Origin: Coriobacteriia bacterium
GTDB lineage: Bacteria > Actinomycetota > Coriobacteriia > WRKU01
Assembly: GCA_009784095.1 (NCBI GenBank)
Contig: WRDL01000021.1
Span: 1 to 16,059 of the forward strand
Direction of reading: 5' to 3'
DNA: 16,059 nucleotides
This document shows positions 7,678-14,986 of the stretch, piece after piece. The notes below the pieces were generated by a model. It was not told where the DNA came from and searched no databases. It worked only from the letters and a program-made list of their open reading frames with translations. Made by a program: the position numbers and the translations under genes. Within the stretch, counting starts at the first letter, position 1. The number at the start of each line of letters is the position of its first letter.

Positions 7678-7687
7678 ACCACGTGGT
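7678..7687. promoter_or_regulatory. Palindrome ACCACGTGGT in the divergent intergenic region
   Basis: A perfect 10-bp palindrome about midway between the divergent lipoprotein and YdcF-like genes (gap 7618-7754). It could be a regulator site. The rest of the gap shows only a TACAAT at 7751-7756, which overlaps the proposed ATG at 7755 and lacks a good -35. Confidence 0.2.
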
Positions 7688-7754
7688 GTGGTCGCGATGA
7701 GGCCGGGACTCTGTGCGCGTTCTCGCTGATCCGGTACGCGGTCGAGCGGTTACA

Positions 7755-8183
7755 ATGAATACCATGAGTGAACACCGTCAAAAAGAGGACCGCTCCATCA
7801 ACGTGTCGAACACGATCAGGCTCATCGTCTGCGGCGGACAGGGGCCGCAAGAGGATATTCCCGAAGCGATCACTATGAAGCGGTATCTGGAGCAACGAGG
7901 TATCCCCGCCGACAGGATCATCGTCGAGGATCGATCGACCTCGACGTTCGAGAACCTCACCTTCGCGCGCGAGATCTTGAAGAAACAGATCGGCGACGAA
8001 TTCACCAGCGTGCTGATCACGAACGATTTTCACGTGTATCGCGCAACACGCATCGCGCGCTCAGCCGGAGTGGAGAGTACCCACATCGGTGCCTCGATGA
8101 AGTGGTACACCATCCCCAGCACCTACGTTCGTGAGATACTGGCGGTCATGAGGATGTGGGTGTTCCCGCAGATAGAGCGATAG
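7755..8183 (+). CDS. YdcF/DUF218-family protein lacking its N-terminal part (possible pseudogene)
   Basis: DUF218 proteins (YdcF, ElyC/SanA relatives) are envelope-associated proteins of poorly defined function. The conserved second half is intact: IRLIVCGGQGPQED, EAITMKRYLEQRGIP, ADRIIVEDRSTSTFENL, VLITNDFHVYRATRIA and the final REILAVMRMWVF. The first conserved strand and helix (typically IVVLG..., ~50-100 residues) and any membrane segments are missing; in their place are about 20 unrelated-looking residues (NTMSEHRQKEDRSINV). Possible starts are GTG 7713, ATG 7755 and ATG 7764, none with a good ribosome binding site. The stop lies one base before the CCA transferase ATG, so expression of that gene may be coupled. 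I think this is a 5'-truncated remnant, but a short functional form cannot be excluded. Confidence 0.72.
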   Translation: MNTMSEHRQKEDRSINVSNTIRLIVCGGQGPQEDIPEAITMKRYLEQRGIPADRIIVEDRSTSTFENLTFAREILKKQIGDEFTSVLITNDFHVYRATRIARSAGVESTHIGASMKWYTIPSTYVREILAVMRMWVFPQIER

Positions 8184-8184
8184 G

Positions 8185-9543
8185 ATGGACAACAAACTGC
8201 AGACGACCCTGGCGCTGCCCACCTTCGCTGTCGCGGCGCTGGCTCTTCTCGAGGACGCCGGTTTCGAGTCATGGTGCGTCGGTGGGTTCGTCAGGGATTC
8301 GCTGATGGGGCGTCCCACCAATGATATCGACATCGCGACACCGGCTCTATGGCAACAGGTCCGCGAGGTCTTTGAAGCGGCGGGCTATAAGACCTTTGAG
8401 ACCGGCATAGCGCACGGAACGCTCACGGTCGCCAAAGACGGAGAGCTCATGGAGGTCACGACCTTCCGCGTCGATGGCACCTACTCCGATCGGCGCCATC
8501 CCGACAGTGTGCGCTTCGTCTCCTCGATCGAAGAGGATCTCGCGCGCCGTGATTTCACCATCAACGCGATCGCATATCATCCGAGGCGCGGCATCCTCGA
8601 TCCTTACGGCGGGCGATCCGATATCGCATCCGCGACCATAAGAACGGTCGGAGAGGCAAGCCAGCGATTCACGGAGGATCCGCTGCGGATCTTGCGTGGG
8701 GTCAGATTCGCCTCCCAGCTCGGTTTTGCTATCGAGGAGGCGACCTTCGAGGCTATGAGTCGACAGAAGGAGCTGCTTGATACGGTCGCGGTCGAGCGGA
8801 TCCGACTCGAGCTGGACGGTGTGCTGTGCGGGGAGCACGTGTTGGAGGTATTGCTTGCGTGCATCGACATCATCGGTCAGGTGATCCCAGAGCTGTTGCC
8901 CATGAAGGACTTCGACCAGCTCAATCCCCATCACATATATGATGTGCTCGAGCACACCGCGCGCTGTGTGGCGTACGTGACACCTGTCCCTTTGAACCGA
9001 TGGGCTGCGCTCTTTCACGATTTGGGCAAACCGAGAACGTTCTTTACCGATGATGAGGGAGTCGGTCATTTCCACGGCCACCCTAAGCACAGCGTCGAGA
9101 TCGCGCGCTCCATCATGAACCGACTGAAATTTCCCACAGCGCTCAAGCATGACGTGTTGCTTCTGGTCGAGTATCATGACCGGGAGTTGGGTGCCGATCC
9201 CAAAGCAATCAAGCGGATGCTGCTCAAACTGGGCGGTCGCGTCGATCTGCTCTACGCGCTGACCGACCTGAAACGAGGCGATGCATCCGCACAGGCTCCT
9301 CAAAGCGCGGAGCGCGTCGAGCTCGCCCTAAAGATCGACGAGATGCTCACCTCCATCGTCGAGGACCACCAAGCGTTCTCGCTTAAAGATCTGGCGATCG
9401 ACGGCTCGGATGTGATCGCGCTCGGAGTGGATGCCGGACCGCAGGTCGGTGTACTGCTCGAGCGCGCCCTCGACGGTGTCATCGAGGAGAAGTGCGCCAA
9501 CGATCGAGAGTCACTCCTGGAGTACTTGAAGCAAGCCCTCTGA
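8185..9543 (+). CDS. cca: CCA tRNA nucleotidyltransferase (class II, with HD domain)
   Basis: Adds or repairs the 3'-terminal CCA of tRNAs. 452 aa. Nucleotidyltransferase core: GGFVRD (33-38), DID (47-49, metal-binding acids), RRDFTINAIAY (121-131), DPYGG, and the base-selecting ED-x-x-R motif in TEDPLRILRGVRF (163-175). A middle helical tRNA-binding part is followed by an HD domain (H278-D279 in FHDLGKP, with HGHP at 298), as in many bacterial enzymes with added phosphatase-type domains. Length is normal. The ATG follows the YdcF-like stop by one base; no strong ribosome binding site is seen, which supports coupling. Poly(A) polymerase is the alternative in this superfamily, but that branch is mainly proteobacterial. 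Confidence 0.96.
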   Translation: MDNKLQTTLALPTFAVAALALLEDAGFESWCVGGFVRDSLMGRPTNDIDIATPALWQQVREVFEAAGYKTFETGIAHGTLTVAKDGELMEVTTFRVDGTYSDRRHPDSVRFVSSIEEDLARRDFTINAIAYHPRRGILDPYGGRSDIASATIRTVGEASQRFTEDPLRILRGVRFASQLGFAIEEATFEAMSRQKELLDTVAVERIRLELDGVLCGEHVLEVLLACIDIIGQVIPELLPMKDFDQLNPHHIYDVLEHTARCVAYVTPVPLNRWAALFHDLGKPRTFFTDDEGVGHFHGHPKHSVEIARSIMNRLKFPTALKHDVLLLVEYHDRELGADPKAIKRMLLKLGGRVDLLYALTDLKRGDASAQAPQSAERVELALKIDEMLTSIVEDHQAFSLKDLAIDGSDVIALGVDAGPQVGVLLERALDGVIEEKCANDRESLLEYLKQAL

Positions 9544-9553
9544 TGCGCTCCCA

Positions 9554-9571
9554 AGCGAGGTGGTACTCGCT
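9554..9571. terminator. Stem-loop between convergent cca and M20 peptidase genes
   Basis: AGCGAG-N6-CTCGCT, 10 nt after the cca stop, in the 75-bp gap between convergent genes. A weaker GACAC/GTGTC pair follows at 9584-9602. Neither is followed by a T-run, so intrinsic termination is doubtful. Confidence 0.25.
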
Positions 9572-9618
9572 CGAATACCGGATGACACTTCGGGTGGGTG
9601 TCTAGCGTAGCTGATCGC

Positions 9619-11058
9619 TTAGCACTGCTGCATCAGGCGGGTGTAGAACTGAACGGTCCGAGCTAGCTCGTCGATACTGATCCGCTCGTTATGTCCATGC
9701 AGCGTGGCGCGTTCTTCCTTGTTCATCGTCATGGCTGAGAAACGATAGACCGCGTCGCTGATCCGACCATAATGACGGGAGTCCGAGCAGGCGAACATCA
9801 GATAAGGAGAGACCAACGTATCGGGCCATGTCTGGGCCACCGCACTCTTGACCATCTCCCAACTTTTACCGGTCACCACCGAGTTCTTGGACGGTGGCAT
9901 CGAGCGGATAGCACGATACTCGACATCAGGATTGTCGATGATCGACTTGAGATAAGCGGTTGCACTCTCGGGCGTCTCACCACCGATGATGCGTAGATTG
10001 CCCACCATCGTCGCGGTGGTCGGAAACACATTGGTCGCGTCACTTCCCTGCATCATCGTCAGCGCGCAGGTCGTGCGCATCATAGCGTTGAGCTCACCGC
10101 CTTTGGCTTTGCACAGCATGTCGAGCACCGGTGCGAAACACCACAGATTGGCGAACAGCAACCGATACGCGAACGTCGAGTGACGACCCAGCGTGTCGAA
10201 CATCGCCTCGACCGGAGGGGTCATCTTGAATTTGAACGGATGTTTCTCAATGTTGACCGCCGCCTGGGCGAGCTCTCCCACAATGGTGTGCGGAGGAGGT
10301 GCCGAGGCGTGTCCGCCCTTGCTGTGGAGCTTAAGCTCGACATCGAGCATGCCCTTCTCGGCGGTACCGATCAGCGCACAGGGCTGCGAGACACCAGGAA
10401 AGATGTCGGCGACCACGGCGCCGCCCTCATCGATGACCAACGCCGGCGAGATACCGCGTCGCTCGAACTCGTCGACGATAGCAGGCGCGGTCGGTCCGGC
10501 GATCTCCTCGTCGCCGGAGAACGCGAAATAGCAATCGTTATCGGGCACAAAGCCCTCGGCGATGAGGCGCTCGGCCGCTTCCATGATCCCGCACAGCGGA
10601 CCCTTGTCATCGAGCGTACCGCGCCCCCAGATCATGCCGTCTTCGATGATGCCGTCAAACGGTGGCTTCTCCCACGACTGGTCTTCAGCAACCACCACAT
10701 CATAATGAGCCATGAATACTACCGGCTCAGCACTGCTTTTTCCCTCGAGCCGATAGAGAAGACCGCTGGGCGCGATATGCGTGAGACTGCATGCTTCGTG
10801 AACATAAGGATAGAGCTGCGCCAATACTGCCGGGAAGGTCTCGAACGCCTCGGCGACCTCAGCTCGCTCGATCTGCGATGAGATCGTCTCTGAGCGGACC
10901 ATCTCGGCGAGTCGCTCGGCGATCGCTTGCTTGTCGACCTCGACCGGGACCACCTCAAGCGGTGGCTCGACCGGGGGTTTGAACGCGAGTGTGCGTGCAA
11001 TCAATACCGCGACAAAGCACGCGAGCAAACCGAGAATCAATGCGAGTATCCAGATCAT
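9619..11058 (-). CDS. Membrane-anchored M20-family metallopeptidase (PM20D1/CPS1-like)
   Basis: Di-zinc amidohydrolase of the M20/M25/M40 family. 479 aa. An N-terminal membrane segment (residues 2-24, IWILALILGLLACFVAVLIA) should anchor it at the membrane. The catalytic domain has HYD (H118, D120), GRGTLDDKG (bridging Asp150), SGDEEIAG (catalytic and metal Glu 184-185), the dimerisation-lid GGHASAPP, and a late metal-binding His in LHGHNERI. The N-terminal anchor plus overall layout resembles yeast carboxypeptidase S and mammalian PM20D1, which act on peptides or N-acyl amino acids; the substrate here is unknown. Start: ATG at 11058 with AAGGAGG at an ideal distance; the frame is open to 11124 but without a better site. 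An extended -10 (TGCTACAAT) lies about 25 nt upstream. Converges with cca. Confidence 0.92.
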   Translation of the reverse strand: MIWILALILGLLACFVAVLIARTLAFKPPVEPPLEVVPVEVDKQAIAERLAEMVRSETISSQIERAEVAEAFETFPAVLAQLYPYVHEACSLTHIAPSGLLYRLEGKSSAEPVVFMAHYDVVVAEDQSWEKPPFDGIIEDGMIWGRGTLDDKGPLCGIMEAAERLIAEGFVPDNDCYFAFSGDEEIAGPTAPAIVDEFERRGISPALVIDEGGAVVADIFPGVSQPCALIGTAEKGMLDVELKLHSKGGHASAPPPHTIVGELAQAAVNIEKHPFKFKMTPPVEAMFDTLGRHSTFAYRLLFANLWCFAPVLDMLCKAKGGELNAMMRTTCALTMMQGSDATNVFPTTATMVGNLRIIGGETPESATAYLKSIIDNPDVEYRAIRSMPPSKNSVVTGKSWEMVKSAVAQTWPDTLVSPYLMFACSDSRHYGRISDAVYRFSAMTMNKEERATLHGHNERISIDELARTVQFYTRLMQQC

Positions 11059-11083
11059 ATCGTCCTCCTTCGACCTGACTGTG

Positions 11084-11092
11084 ATTGTAGCA
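11084..11092 (-). promoter_or_regulatory. Extended -10 promoter for the M20 peptidase gene
   Basis: On the minus strand TGCTACAAT (TGn plus a near-consensus -10) is 25 nt before the ATG. The -35 region overlaps the terminator hairpin of the upstream gene and matches consensus poorly. Confidence 0.4.
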
Positions 11093-11108
11093 CTCACCAA
11101 AAGAGCAG

Positions 11109-11131
11109 AACCCCCGCTTTTCACGGGGGTT
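11109..11131 (-). terminator. Hairpin terminator after the surface-protein gene
   Basis: Perfect 8-bp stem AACCCCCG / CGGGGGTT with a 7-nt loop, 45 nt downstream of the surface-protein stop on the minus strand. Only a loose T-rich stretch (TTCTGCTCTTTT) follows, so strength is uncertain. It separates the surface-protein gene from the peptidase promoter. Confidence 0.55.
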
Positions 11132-11175
11132 CGACGTTATTGTTGTCCTTGGCTGCTCAAAAAACTATGCGCTCT

Positions 11176-12525
11176 TTAGAAGCGACGCCTTCCTTCGATC
11201 GAGAATCCCAGTCCCAGTAGCGAGGTGACGAGCACGAGGCCAAGCGAGGACAGCGTACCCAGATCTCCGGTCGGAGGGGTTTGCGGTCCCGGTTTTGGTG
11301 GCTCGATCGGACCATCGGGACCATCGGGGCCATCAGGTCCATCAGGTCCGTCGGGACCTGCCGGATACTTGAGCCATACATAGCTTGTCCGGAGAGGAGA
11401 GCCCTCCCATTCCTGCGAGGCGGAATACTGCCGATAGCCCGCTTTTAGCGAGGTCGGGTCGTATTCCGTCGGTGTCTTCTCAACACCGGCTACTTCGATG
11501 AAAATAGCGTCAGGATTGGTGATGGTGAGTGTCCCGTCGATGGTCACTTCACTTTCGTCGGTGCACCATACACCACACCCACCGGCTGCAGTGACGTTGC
11601 CTTTGATGTAGATGGACGATTCACTCATGCACCATACGCCATCGAGGTAGGAGTTTACGTTACCGTCGACCGTGATGGTCCCCCCACCGTTGGCTCCCAC
11701 ACCGTATCCCCATCCCCATTCATTTGCCGAGGTAGGAGCATTGACATCACCACTGATCGAAACCGTCCCCCCATCGGTCGCGACCGCACCGTTACCGACT
11801 GCGTTGACACCGTGGTCGACTATGACCTTAGAGCCCTCGCCCATGGCGCCGACTCCCCCACCTCCGGCAGTGACGCTACCGGTGATGGTTACGGTGCCTC
11901 CGTTGGCACATCCCACCGCGTTGCCGCTTGTGGCAACGGAGCCTATGATCTCGACCACGCCGTTATCGTTTGCGATCGCAAAACTTTCAATGCCGGGAGT
12001 CAGCGCTGGCGCATTGACGTTTCCTACTACCGTTACCCTGGCTCCATCTTTGACTGCGAGAGCATCGTGATCCACCGCTTGCGAATTGATGGTACCTTCA
12101 ACTCTGACAGTGGCATCGTTGCGACAAAGAAAAGCGCTGTTGGCGGTAGCAACGTTTCCATAGATGGACAGTATTCCCGGACCCTTGACGTCGAGTTCCT
12201 CGCCGTTTATCTGCAGGGCGATTCCACTGGGGTTGTTGATCGACAGGACATGACCGTTGAGATCGATATGAAGGAACACAGGGATCGTTACCGTTGCCGT
12301 GGTCGTGATATCAGCTTGCAACACGAGCGTATAGTTACTGCCCGCTGAAGCGAGCGCTCCATCGAAACTGAAGAGTCCCTGTGAGACACTTGCGCTATTG
12401 AACAATTCAACGGTATTCGCATCAGTCGGTCCCGCTGCATAGACCATGGTCGGCACCGCAACGAAGAGGACCGCGACCATCATCACCGCGAACAGGAGCG
12501 ATAGTGCTCTTTGCTTGGTATTCAT
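11176..12525 (-). CDS. Cell-wall-anchored beta-helix surface protein with GPD-repeat stalk
   Basis: Secreted wall-anchored protein of 449 aa. Signal peptide (MNTKQRALSLLFAVMM..., cleavage likely after VYA). Residues about 60-330 are a chain of roughly 20-residue turns with a recurring pattern G-x-V-x-I-x-G-x-V followed by Asn/Thr-Ala (VVGNVNAP, ITGSVTAG, ISGDVNAP, VDGNVNSY, IKGNVTAA), as in right-handed beta-helix (pectate-lyase-like) proteins. Then a GPD x5 stalk, a Pro-rich piece, and a sorting signal variant TPPTGD, hydrophobic stretch and GRRRF tail for sortase. Start: the ATG at 12525 has AGAAGGG at the right distance; the ATG at 12531 overlaps that site. No catalytic motif is evident, so an adhesin or carbohydrate-binding role is more likely than an enzyme, but this is a guess. 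Confidence 0.85.
   Translation of the reverse strand: MNTKQRALSLLFAVMMVAVLFVAVPTMVYAAGPTDANTVELFNSASVSQGLFSFDGALASAGSNYTLVLQADITTTATVTIPVFLHIDLNGHVLSINNPSGIALQINGEELDVKGPGILSIYGNVATANSAFLCRNDATVRVEGTINSQAVDHDALAVKDGARVTVVGNVNAPALTPGIESFAIANDNGVVEIIGSVATSGNAVGCANGGTVTITGSVTAGGGGVGAMGEGSKVIVDHGVNAVGNGAVATDGGTVSISGDVNAPTSANEWGWGYGVGANGGGTITVDGNVNSYLDGVWCMSESSIYIKGNVTAAGGCGVWCTDESEVTIDGTLTITNPDAIFIEVAGVEKTPTEYDPTSLKAGYRQYSASQEWEGSPLRTSYVWLKYPAGPDGPDGPDGPDGPDGPIEPPKPGPQTPPTGDLGTLSSLGLVLVTSLLGLGFSIEGRRRF
11308..11358 (-). repeat. 9-bp tandem repeat coding for the Gly-Pro-Asp stalk
   Basis: Five GPD units plus a final GP, encoded by near-identical 9-bp units with third-base variation (GGTCCCGAC, GGACCTGAT, GGCCCCGAT). 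Collagen-like in spacing but too short for a stable triple helix; probably a rigid spacer to the wall anchor. Confidence 0.85.
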
Positions 12526-12563
12526 ACTCATCCCTTCTTTTAGTGAGTATTTCTGTCAAGATC

Positions 12564-12587
12564 GACAGCAGCCGCTTAGCAGCTGTC
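12564..12587 (-). promoter_or_regulatory. Stem-loop in the leader of the surface-protein gene
   Basis: GACAGCaGC / GCaGCTGTC pair with one mismatch and a 6-nt loop, 39 nt upstream of the surface-protein start. A TACAAT (minus strand, 12604-12609) just upstream may be the -10 of its promoter, which would place the hairpin in the 5' untranslated region. Role unknown. Confidence 0.3.
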
Positions 12588-12663
12588 TGTTCATCACCTG
12601 CTCATTGTATCGATAATCTCGTAATCGTGATAGTGATACCGGTCCCGGTGCTTCCCAATTGAC

Positions 12664-12669
12664 TATAAT
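12664..12669 (+). promoter_or_regulatory. -10 box of the alpha/beta hydrolase gene
   Basis: Perfect TATAAT 45 nt before the ATG. No convincing -35 at 16-18 nt. The word TATAATGAAGGTG recurs at the promoter inside the sugar operon (minus strand, 2343-2355). Confidence 0.5.
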
Positions 12670-12713
12670 GAAGGTGGCAGTGCTCCATCGCCCTACGATT
12701 GTAAGGAGTTCTC

Positions 12714-13679
12714 ATGGCACAGACTTCCTATCCACTTGATTACCAAGTAGTCGTCACCTTGGGCGGCTACCCCCAGCATATCCGCGTGCGCGGTACCGAC
12801 GCGGACAATCCGGTTCTGCTCTTCTTGCATGGTGGTCCGGGTGTCAGTGATCGGCATTGGGTCATCAAGGACCAATCCGACCTTGCCGAGGTATGCACGA
12901 TGGTGTGTTGGGATCAGCGCGGCAGCGGGAAAAGCTATAGCGGTACCCAGGTCAAGCAAGGACTGACGCTCAAGATGATGGTCGATGATGCCGAGGAGCT
13001 CGTCGATCACCTCCGTGAGAAGTTCGATAAAGACAAGATCTATATCGTTGGGCATTCGTGGGGCAGTATGCTGGGAGTGCTGCTCGCGCAGCGCGCTCCG
13101 GAAAAGATCGCCACCTATATCGGTATGGGACAGGTCGTCGATCTGGAGGAGAACGAGGAGCTCGCCTATAAGTTCACGCTTGATGAGGCGACGCGACGCG
13201 GTGATAAGAAGGCGTTACGCGATCTTGCCAAGATCGGTGAGCCGGTCAACGGCAGTTATGGGGATCTGAGCAATTTGATCACTCAGCGCAACCTGATGAC
13301 GAAGTACGGTGGTGGCACCTACAACGAGAGTGAGAACATCTGGAAGTCGGTCATCATGCCGGTCCTGCAATCTCCGGAGTATACCCTTGGCGACCTCGTC
13401 AAATATATACGCGGCTCGCTGTACAGTCTCAACCAGCTGTGGCCCGAGCTTGCCGAGAGAATCCGCTTCATGGACAGCGTCAAGAGTTTGGAGATGCCAG
13501 TATTGATCACGCAGGGGATCCATGATCAGAATACTCCGAGTGTGATCGCGCGTAAATGGTTCGATCAGTTGGAGGCTCCCAGCAAGGAATGGATCGATTT
13601 CGACCAGTCCGCTCACTCACCGATCAAAGAGGAGCCCGAGTTGTGGGGCAAGGTGATCCGCGAGAAAGTGTTTGAATAG
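12714..13679 (+). CDS. Alpha/beta hydrolase, proline iminopeptidase-like (peptidase S33)
   Basis: Cytoplasmic serine hydrolase of 321 aa. Oxyanion motif HGGPG (39-43), DQRGSGKS (67-74), nucleophile elbow GHSWGS with Ser115, acid Asp271 in QGIHDQNTP, base His301 in QSAHSP. HGGPG with DQRGxGxS is the signature of prolyl iminopeptidases, which release N-terminal proline, although related enzymes include tripeptidyl peptidases and esterases. The lid domain (about 135-240) is not conserved enough for a substrate call. ATG 12714 has AAGGAG at 7 nt. It is the last gene of the GC-richer part: cas1 begins 7 bp after its stop, where base composition changes. Confidence 0.92.
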   Translation: MAQTSYPLDYQVVVTLGGYPQHIRVRGTDADNPVLLFLHGGPGVSDRHWVIKDQSDLAEVCTMVCWDQRGSGKSYSGTQVKQGLTLKMMVDDAEELVDHLREKFDKDKIYIVGHSWGSMLGVLLAQRAPEKIATYIGMGQVVDLEENEELAYKFTLDEATRRGDKKALRDLAKIGEPVNGSYGDLSNLITQRNLMTKYGGGTYNESENIWKSVIMPVLQSPEYTLGDLVKYIRGSLYSLNQLWPELAERIRFMDSVKSLEMPVLITQGIHDQNTPSVIARKWFDQLEAPSKEWIDFDQSAHSPIKEEPELWGKVIREKVFE

Positions 13680-13686
13680 AAAGCCG

Positions 13687-14586
13687 ATGGCTTTTCGAAC
13701 GGTAATAATTACCAATCCTGCGAGACTCCATGCGCGCAAGGAGCAACTTGAGGTTCACCAAGAGGACGTTTATCGGGTGCCGTTGGATGACATCGTCGTT
13801 CTTCTCCTTGAGTCACCTGATGTGGTATTCAGCTCCGCATGTTTATCAAAACTTGCAGATCGAGGAATTGCGGTGATAACGTGTGACAATAAGTTCATGC
13901 CCTGTGCATATCTGTCGTCAAATCTACCTCACTCGCGACAGACAAAGATGGCTCAAAAGCAGTTCGGAATGTCGCAACCACTCAAAAAACGAATATGGCA
14001 AAGGATCATTCAGGCCAAGATAGATAACCAGGCGGATTGTCTTGCCTTTTATGAGATCGATGGGTCTGACCAACTTCATCAGTATGCCTCACAAGTCAAT
14101 TCGGGAGATACTTCAAACCGTGAAAGCCTCGCGGCGCGGTACTATTTCCCTCGATTATTTCTTGGGCACAGTCGAAGCGACGAGAATGTGATAAACGACG
14201 CTTTGAATTATTCATACTCTATCGTGCGCTCGATTATTTCTCGATCTATTGTCGCGCACGGGCTTTACCCACCACTGGGCATTCATCACAAGAATGAATT
14301 CAATAATTACAATCTCTCAGATGATCTGATCGAACCGTTTCGCCCGATAATCGATCTATTCGTGCGCACATACCCACCACGCTTAGAGTATTTGAGTACT
14401 GAAGATCGGCATGCGTATGTCAATCTTGCACATCTGATATGTTGGATAGATGATAAGCACATGAGTATCTCAAGTGCTGCTGAGCTAATGACCTCGAGTT
14501 TCGTAGAAGTATTAAATACGAACGACTTTCGTAAGCTGACTCTTCCAAGTGTAGATGGGGTTACCCTAAAAGAGAGTATAAAATGA
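13687..14586 (+). CDS. cas1: CRISPR-associated endonuclease Cas1, type II
   Basis: Integrase subunit that inserts spacers at the leader end of the array together with Cas2. From ATG 13687 it is 299 aa, N-terminus MAFRTVIITNPARL as in type II Cas1 (pattern WRTVVI). The active-site residues are in place: Glu146 in NRESLAARYYFPRLF, His in HGLYPPLGIHHKNEF (about 200), and the acidic residue in LSDDLIEPFRP (Glu216). The frame also offers TTG 13672, which would overlap the hydrolase gene and add a non-homologous start, so I prefer the ATG. The stop overlaps the cas2 start (ATGA). The gene is clearly richer in A+T than everything to its left. No cas9 precedes it, although cas9-cas1-cas2 is the usual order. 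Confidence 0.97.
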   Translation: MAFRTVIITNPARLHARKEQLEVHQEDVYRVPLDDIVVLLLESPDVVFSSACLSKLADRGIAVITCDNKFMPCAYLSSNLPHSRQTKMAQKQFGMSQPLKKRIWQRIIQAKIDNQADCLAFYEIDGSDQLHQYASQVNSGDTSNRESLAARYYFPRLFLGHSRSDENVINDALNYSYSIVRSIISRSIVAHGLYPPLGIHHKNEFNNYNLSDDLIEPFRPIIDLFVRTYPPRLEYLSTEDRHAYVNLAHLICWIDDKHMSISSAAELMTSSFVEVLNTNDFRKLTLPSVDGVTLKESIK

Positions 14587-14891
14587 GAATTGTCCTATGC
14601 ATTGAAATGCCGATTCGTGGGAAACTCCAAAGAAGAGCTGCAACGAAGCTCAGGCAGGATTTACAGGATGCTGGATACACTCGTTTGCAGTTGAATTTGT
14701 TTGTGAAGATAATTGGCTTTCGTGAAGGAGTTAATCGCTATATTTCCCAGCTTGAGGAAGTATTACCAAAAGAATGCAACGCACGTATCATAACAATGAC
14801 AGAAAGGCAGTATCAAAATATCGCACTGCTTCGTGGAGAAAAAAGTGCTCAAGAAACACATGTTAACTCGTCAAGGCAATTGGTTTTTTAA
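14583..14891 (+). CDS. cas2: CRISPR-associated protein Cas2, type II
   Basis: Structural partner of Cas1 in spacer integration; forms the central dimer of the complex. 102 aa, ferredoxin-like pattern MRIVLCIEMPIRGKLQRRAA, LQLNLFVKIIG, ARIITMTERQYQNIALLRG. The start overlaps the cas1 stop by 4 nt. The first-strand acidic residue, usually Asp in the FDLP motif, is Glu here (CIEMP). No csn2 or cas4 follows: the leader and repeat come next, as in type II-C. Confidence 0.95.
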   Translation: MRIVLCIEMPIRGKLQRRAATKLRQDLQDAGYTRLQLNLFVKIIGFREGVNRYISQLEEVLPKECNARIITMTERQYQNIALLRGEKSAQETHVNSSRQLVF

Positions 14892-14951
14892 AGTCTACAA
14901 TCGCTTTTTGGGTATAAAACCGCTGGTAGTGATGCCATTGTGAACTTGAGT
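14892..14951 (+). promoter_or_regulatory. CRISPR leader
   Basis: Sixty AT-rich bases between the cas2 stop and the first repeat. The junction reads CTTGAGT then GTTTGATT; streptococcal type II-A leaders end in ATTTGAG, the leader-anchoring sequence read by Cas1-Cas2. A TATAAA at 14913-14918 could drive precursor crRNA. Function is inferred from position and junction. Confidence 0.55.
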
Positions 14952-14986
14952 GTTTGATTGATAATACGTCTTATGTGCTAATAAAC
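14952..14986 (+). CRISPR. CRISPR-type direct repeat, leader-proximal copy
   Basis: Begins GTTTGATTGATAATACG and ends TGTGCTAATAAAC; 34 nt (14952-14985) are identical to the copy at 16026-16059. Length near 35-36 nt, GTTT...AAAC termini that pair with each other and a position right after cas2 and leader are all typical of type II repeats. The next copy is 1,074 bp away instead of about 66, so no ordinary array is visible here. Confidence 0.75.

Noticed and set aside
8347..9303. 318-aa open frame on the minus strand
   Set aside because: Antisense of cca, whose motifs are complete; long shadow frames are common in GC-rich genes.
10180..10881. 233-aa open frame on the plus strand
   Set aside because: Antisense of the M20 peptidase; composition (Arg/Gly/Asp rich) is that of a shadow frame.
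11812..12348. 178-aa open frame on the plus strand
   Set aside because: Antisense of the repetitive beta-helix gene; repeats keep several frames open.
13672..13687. Upstream TTG start for cas1
   Set aside because: It overlaps the hydrolase end and adds residues not expected in type II Cas1; the ATG at 13687 gives the usual N-terminus.
14952..14986. Promoter embedded in the repeat, as in some type II-C arrays
   Set aside because: TGTGCTAATAA looks like an extended -10, but the hexamer matches consensus poorly and there is no spaced -35.
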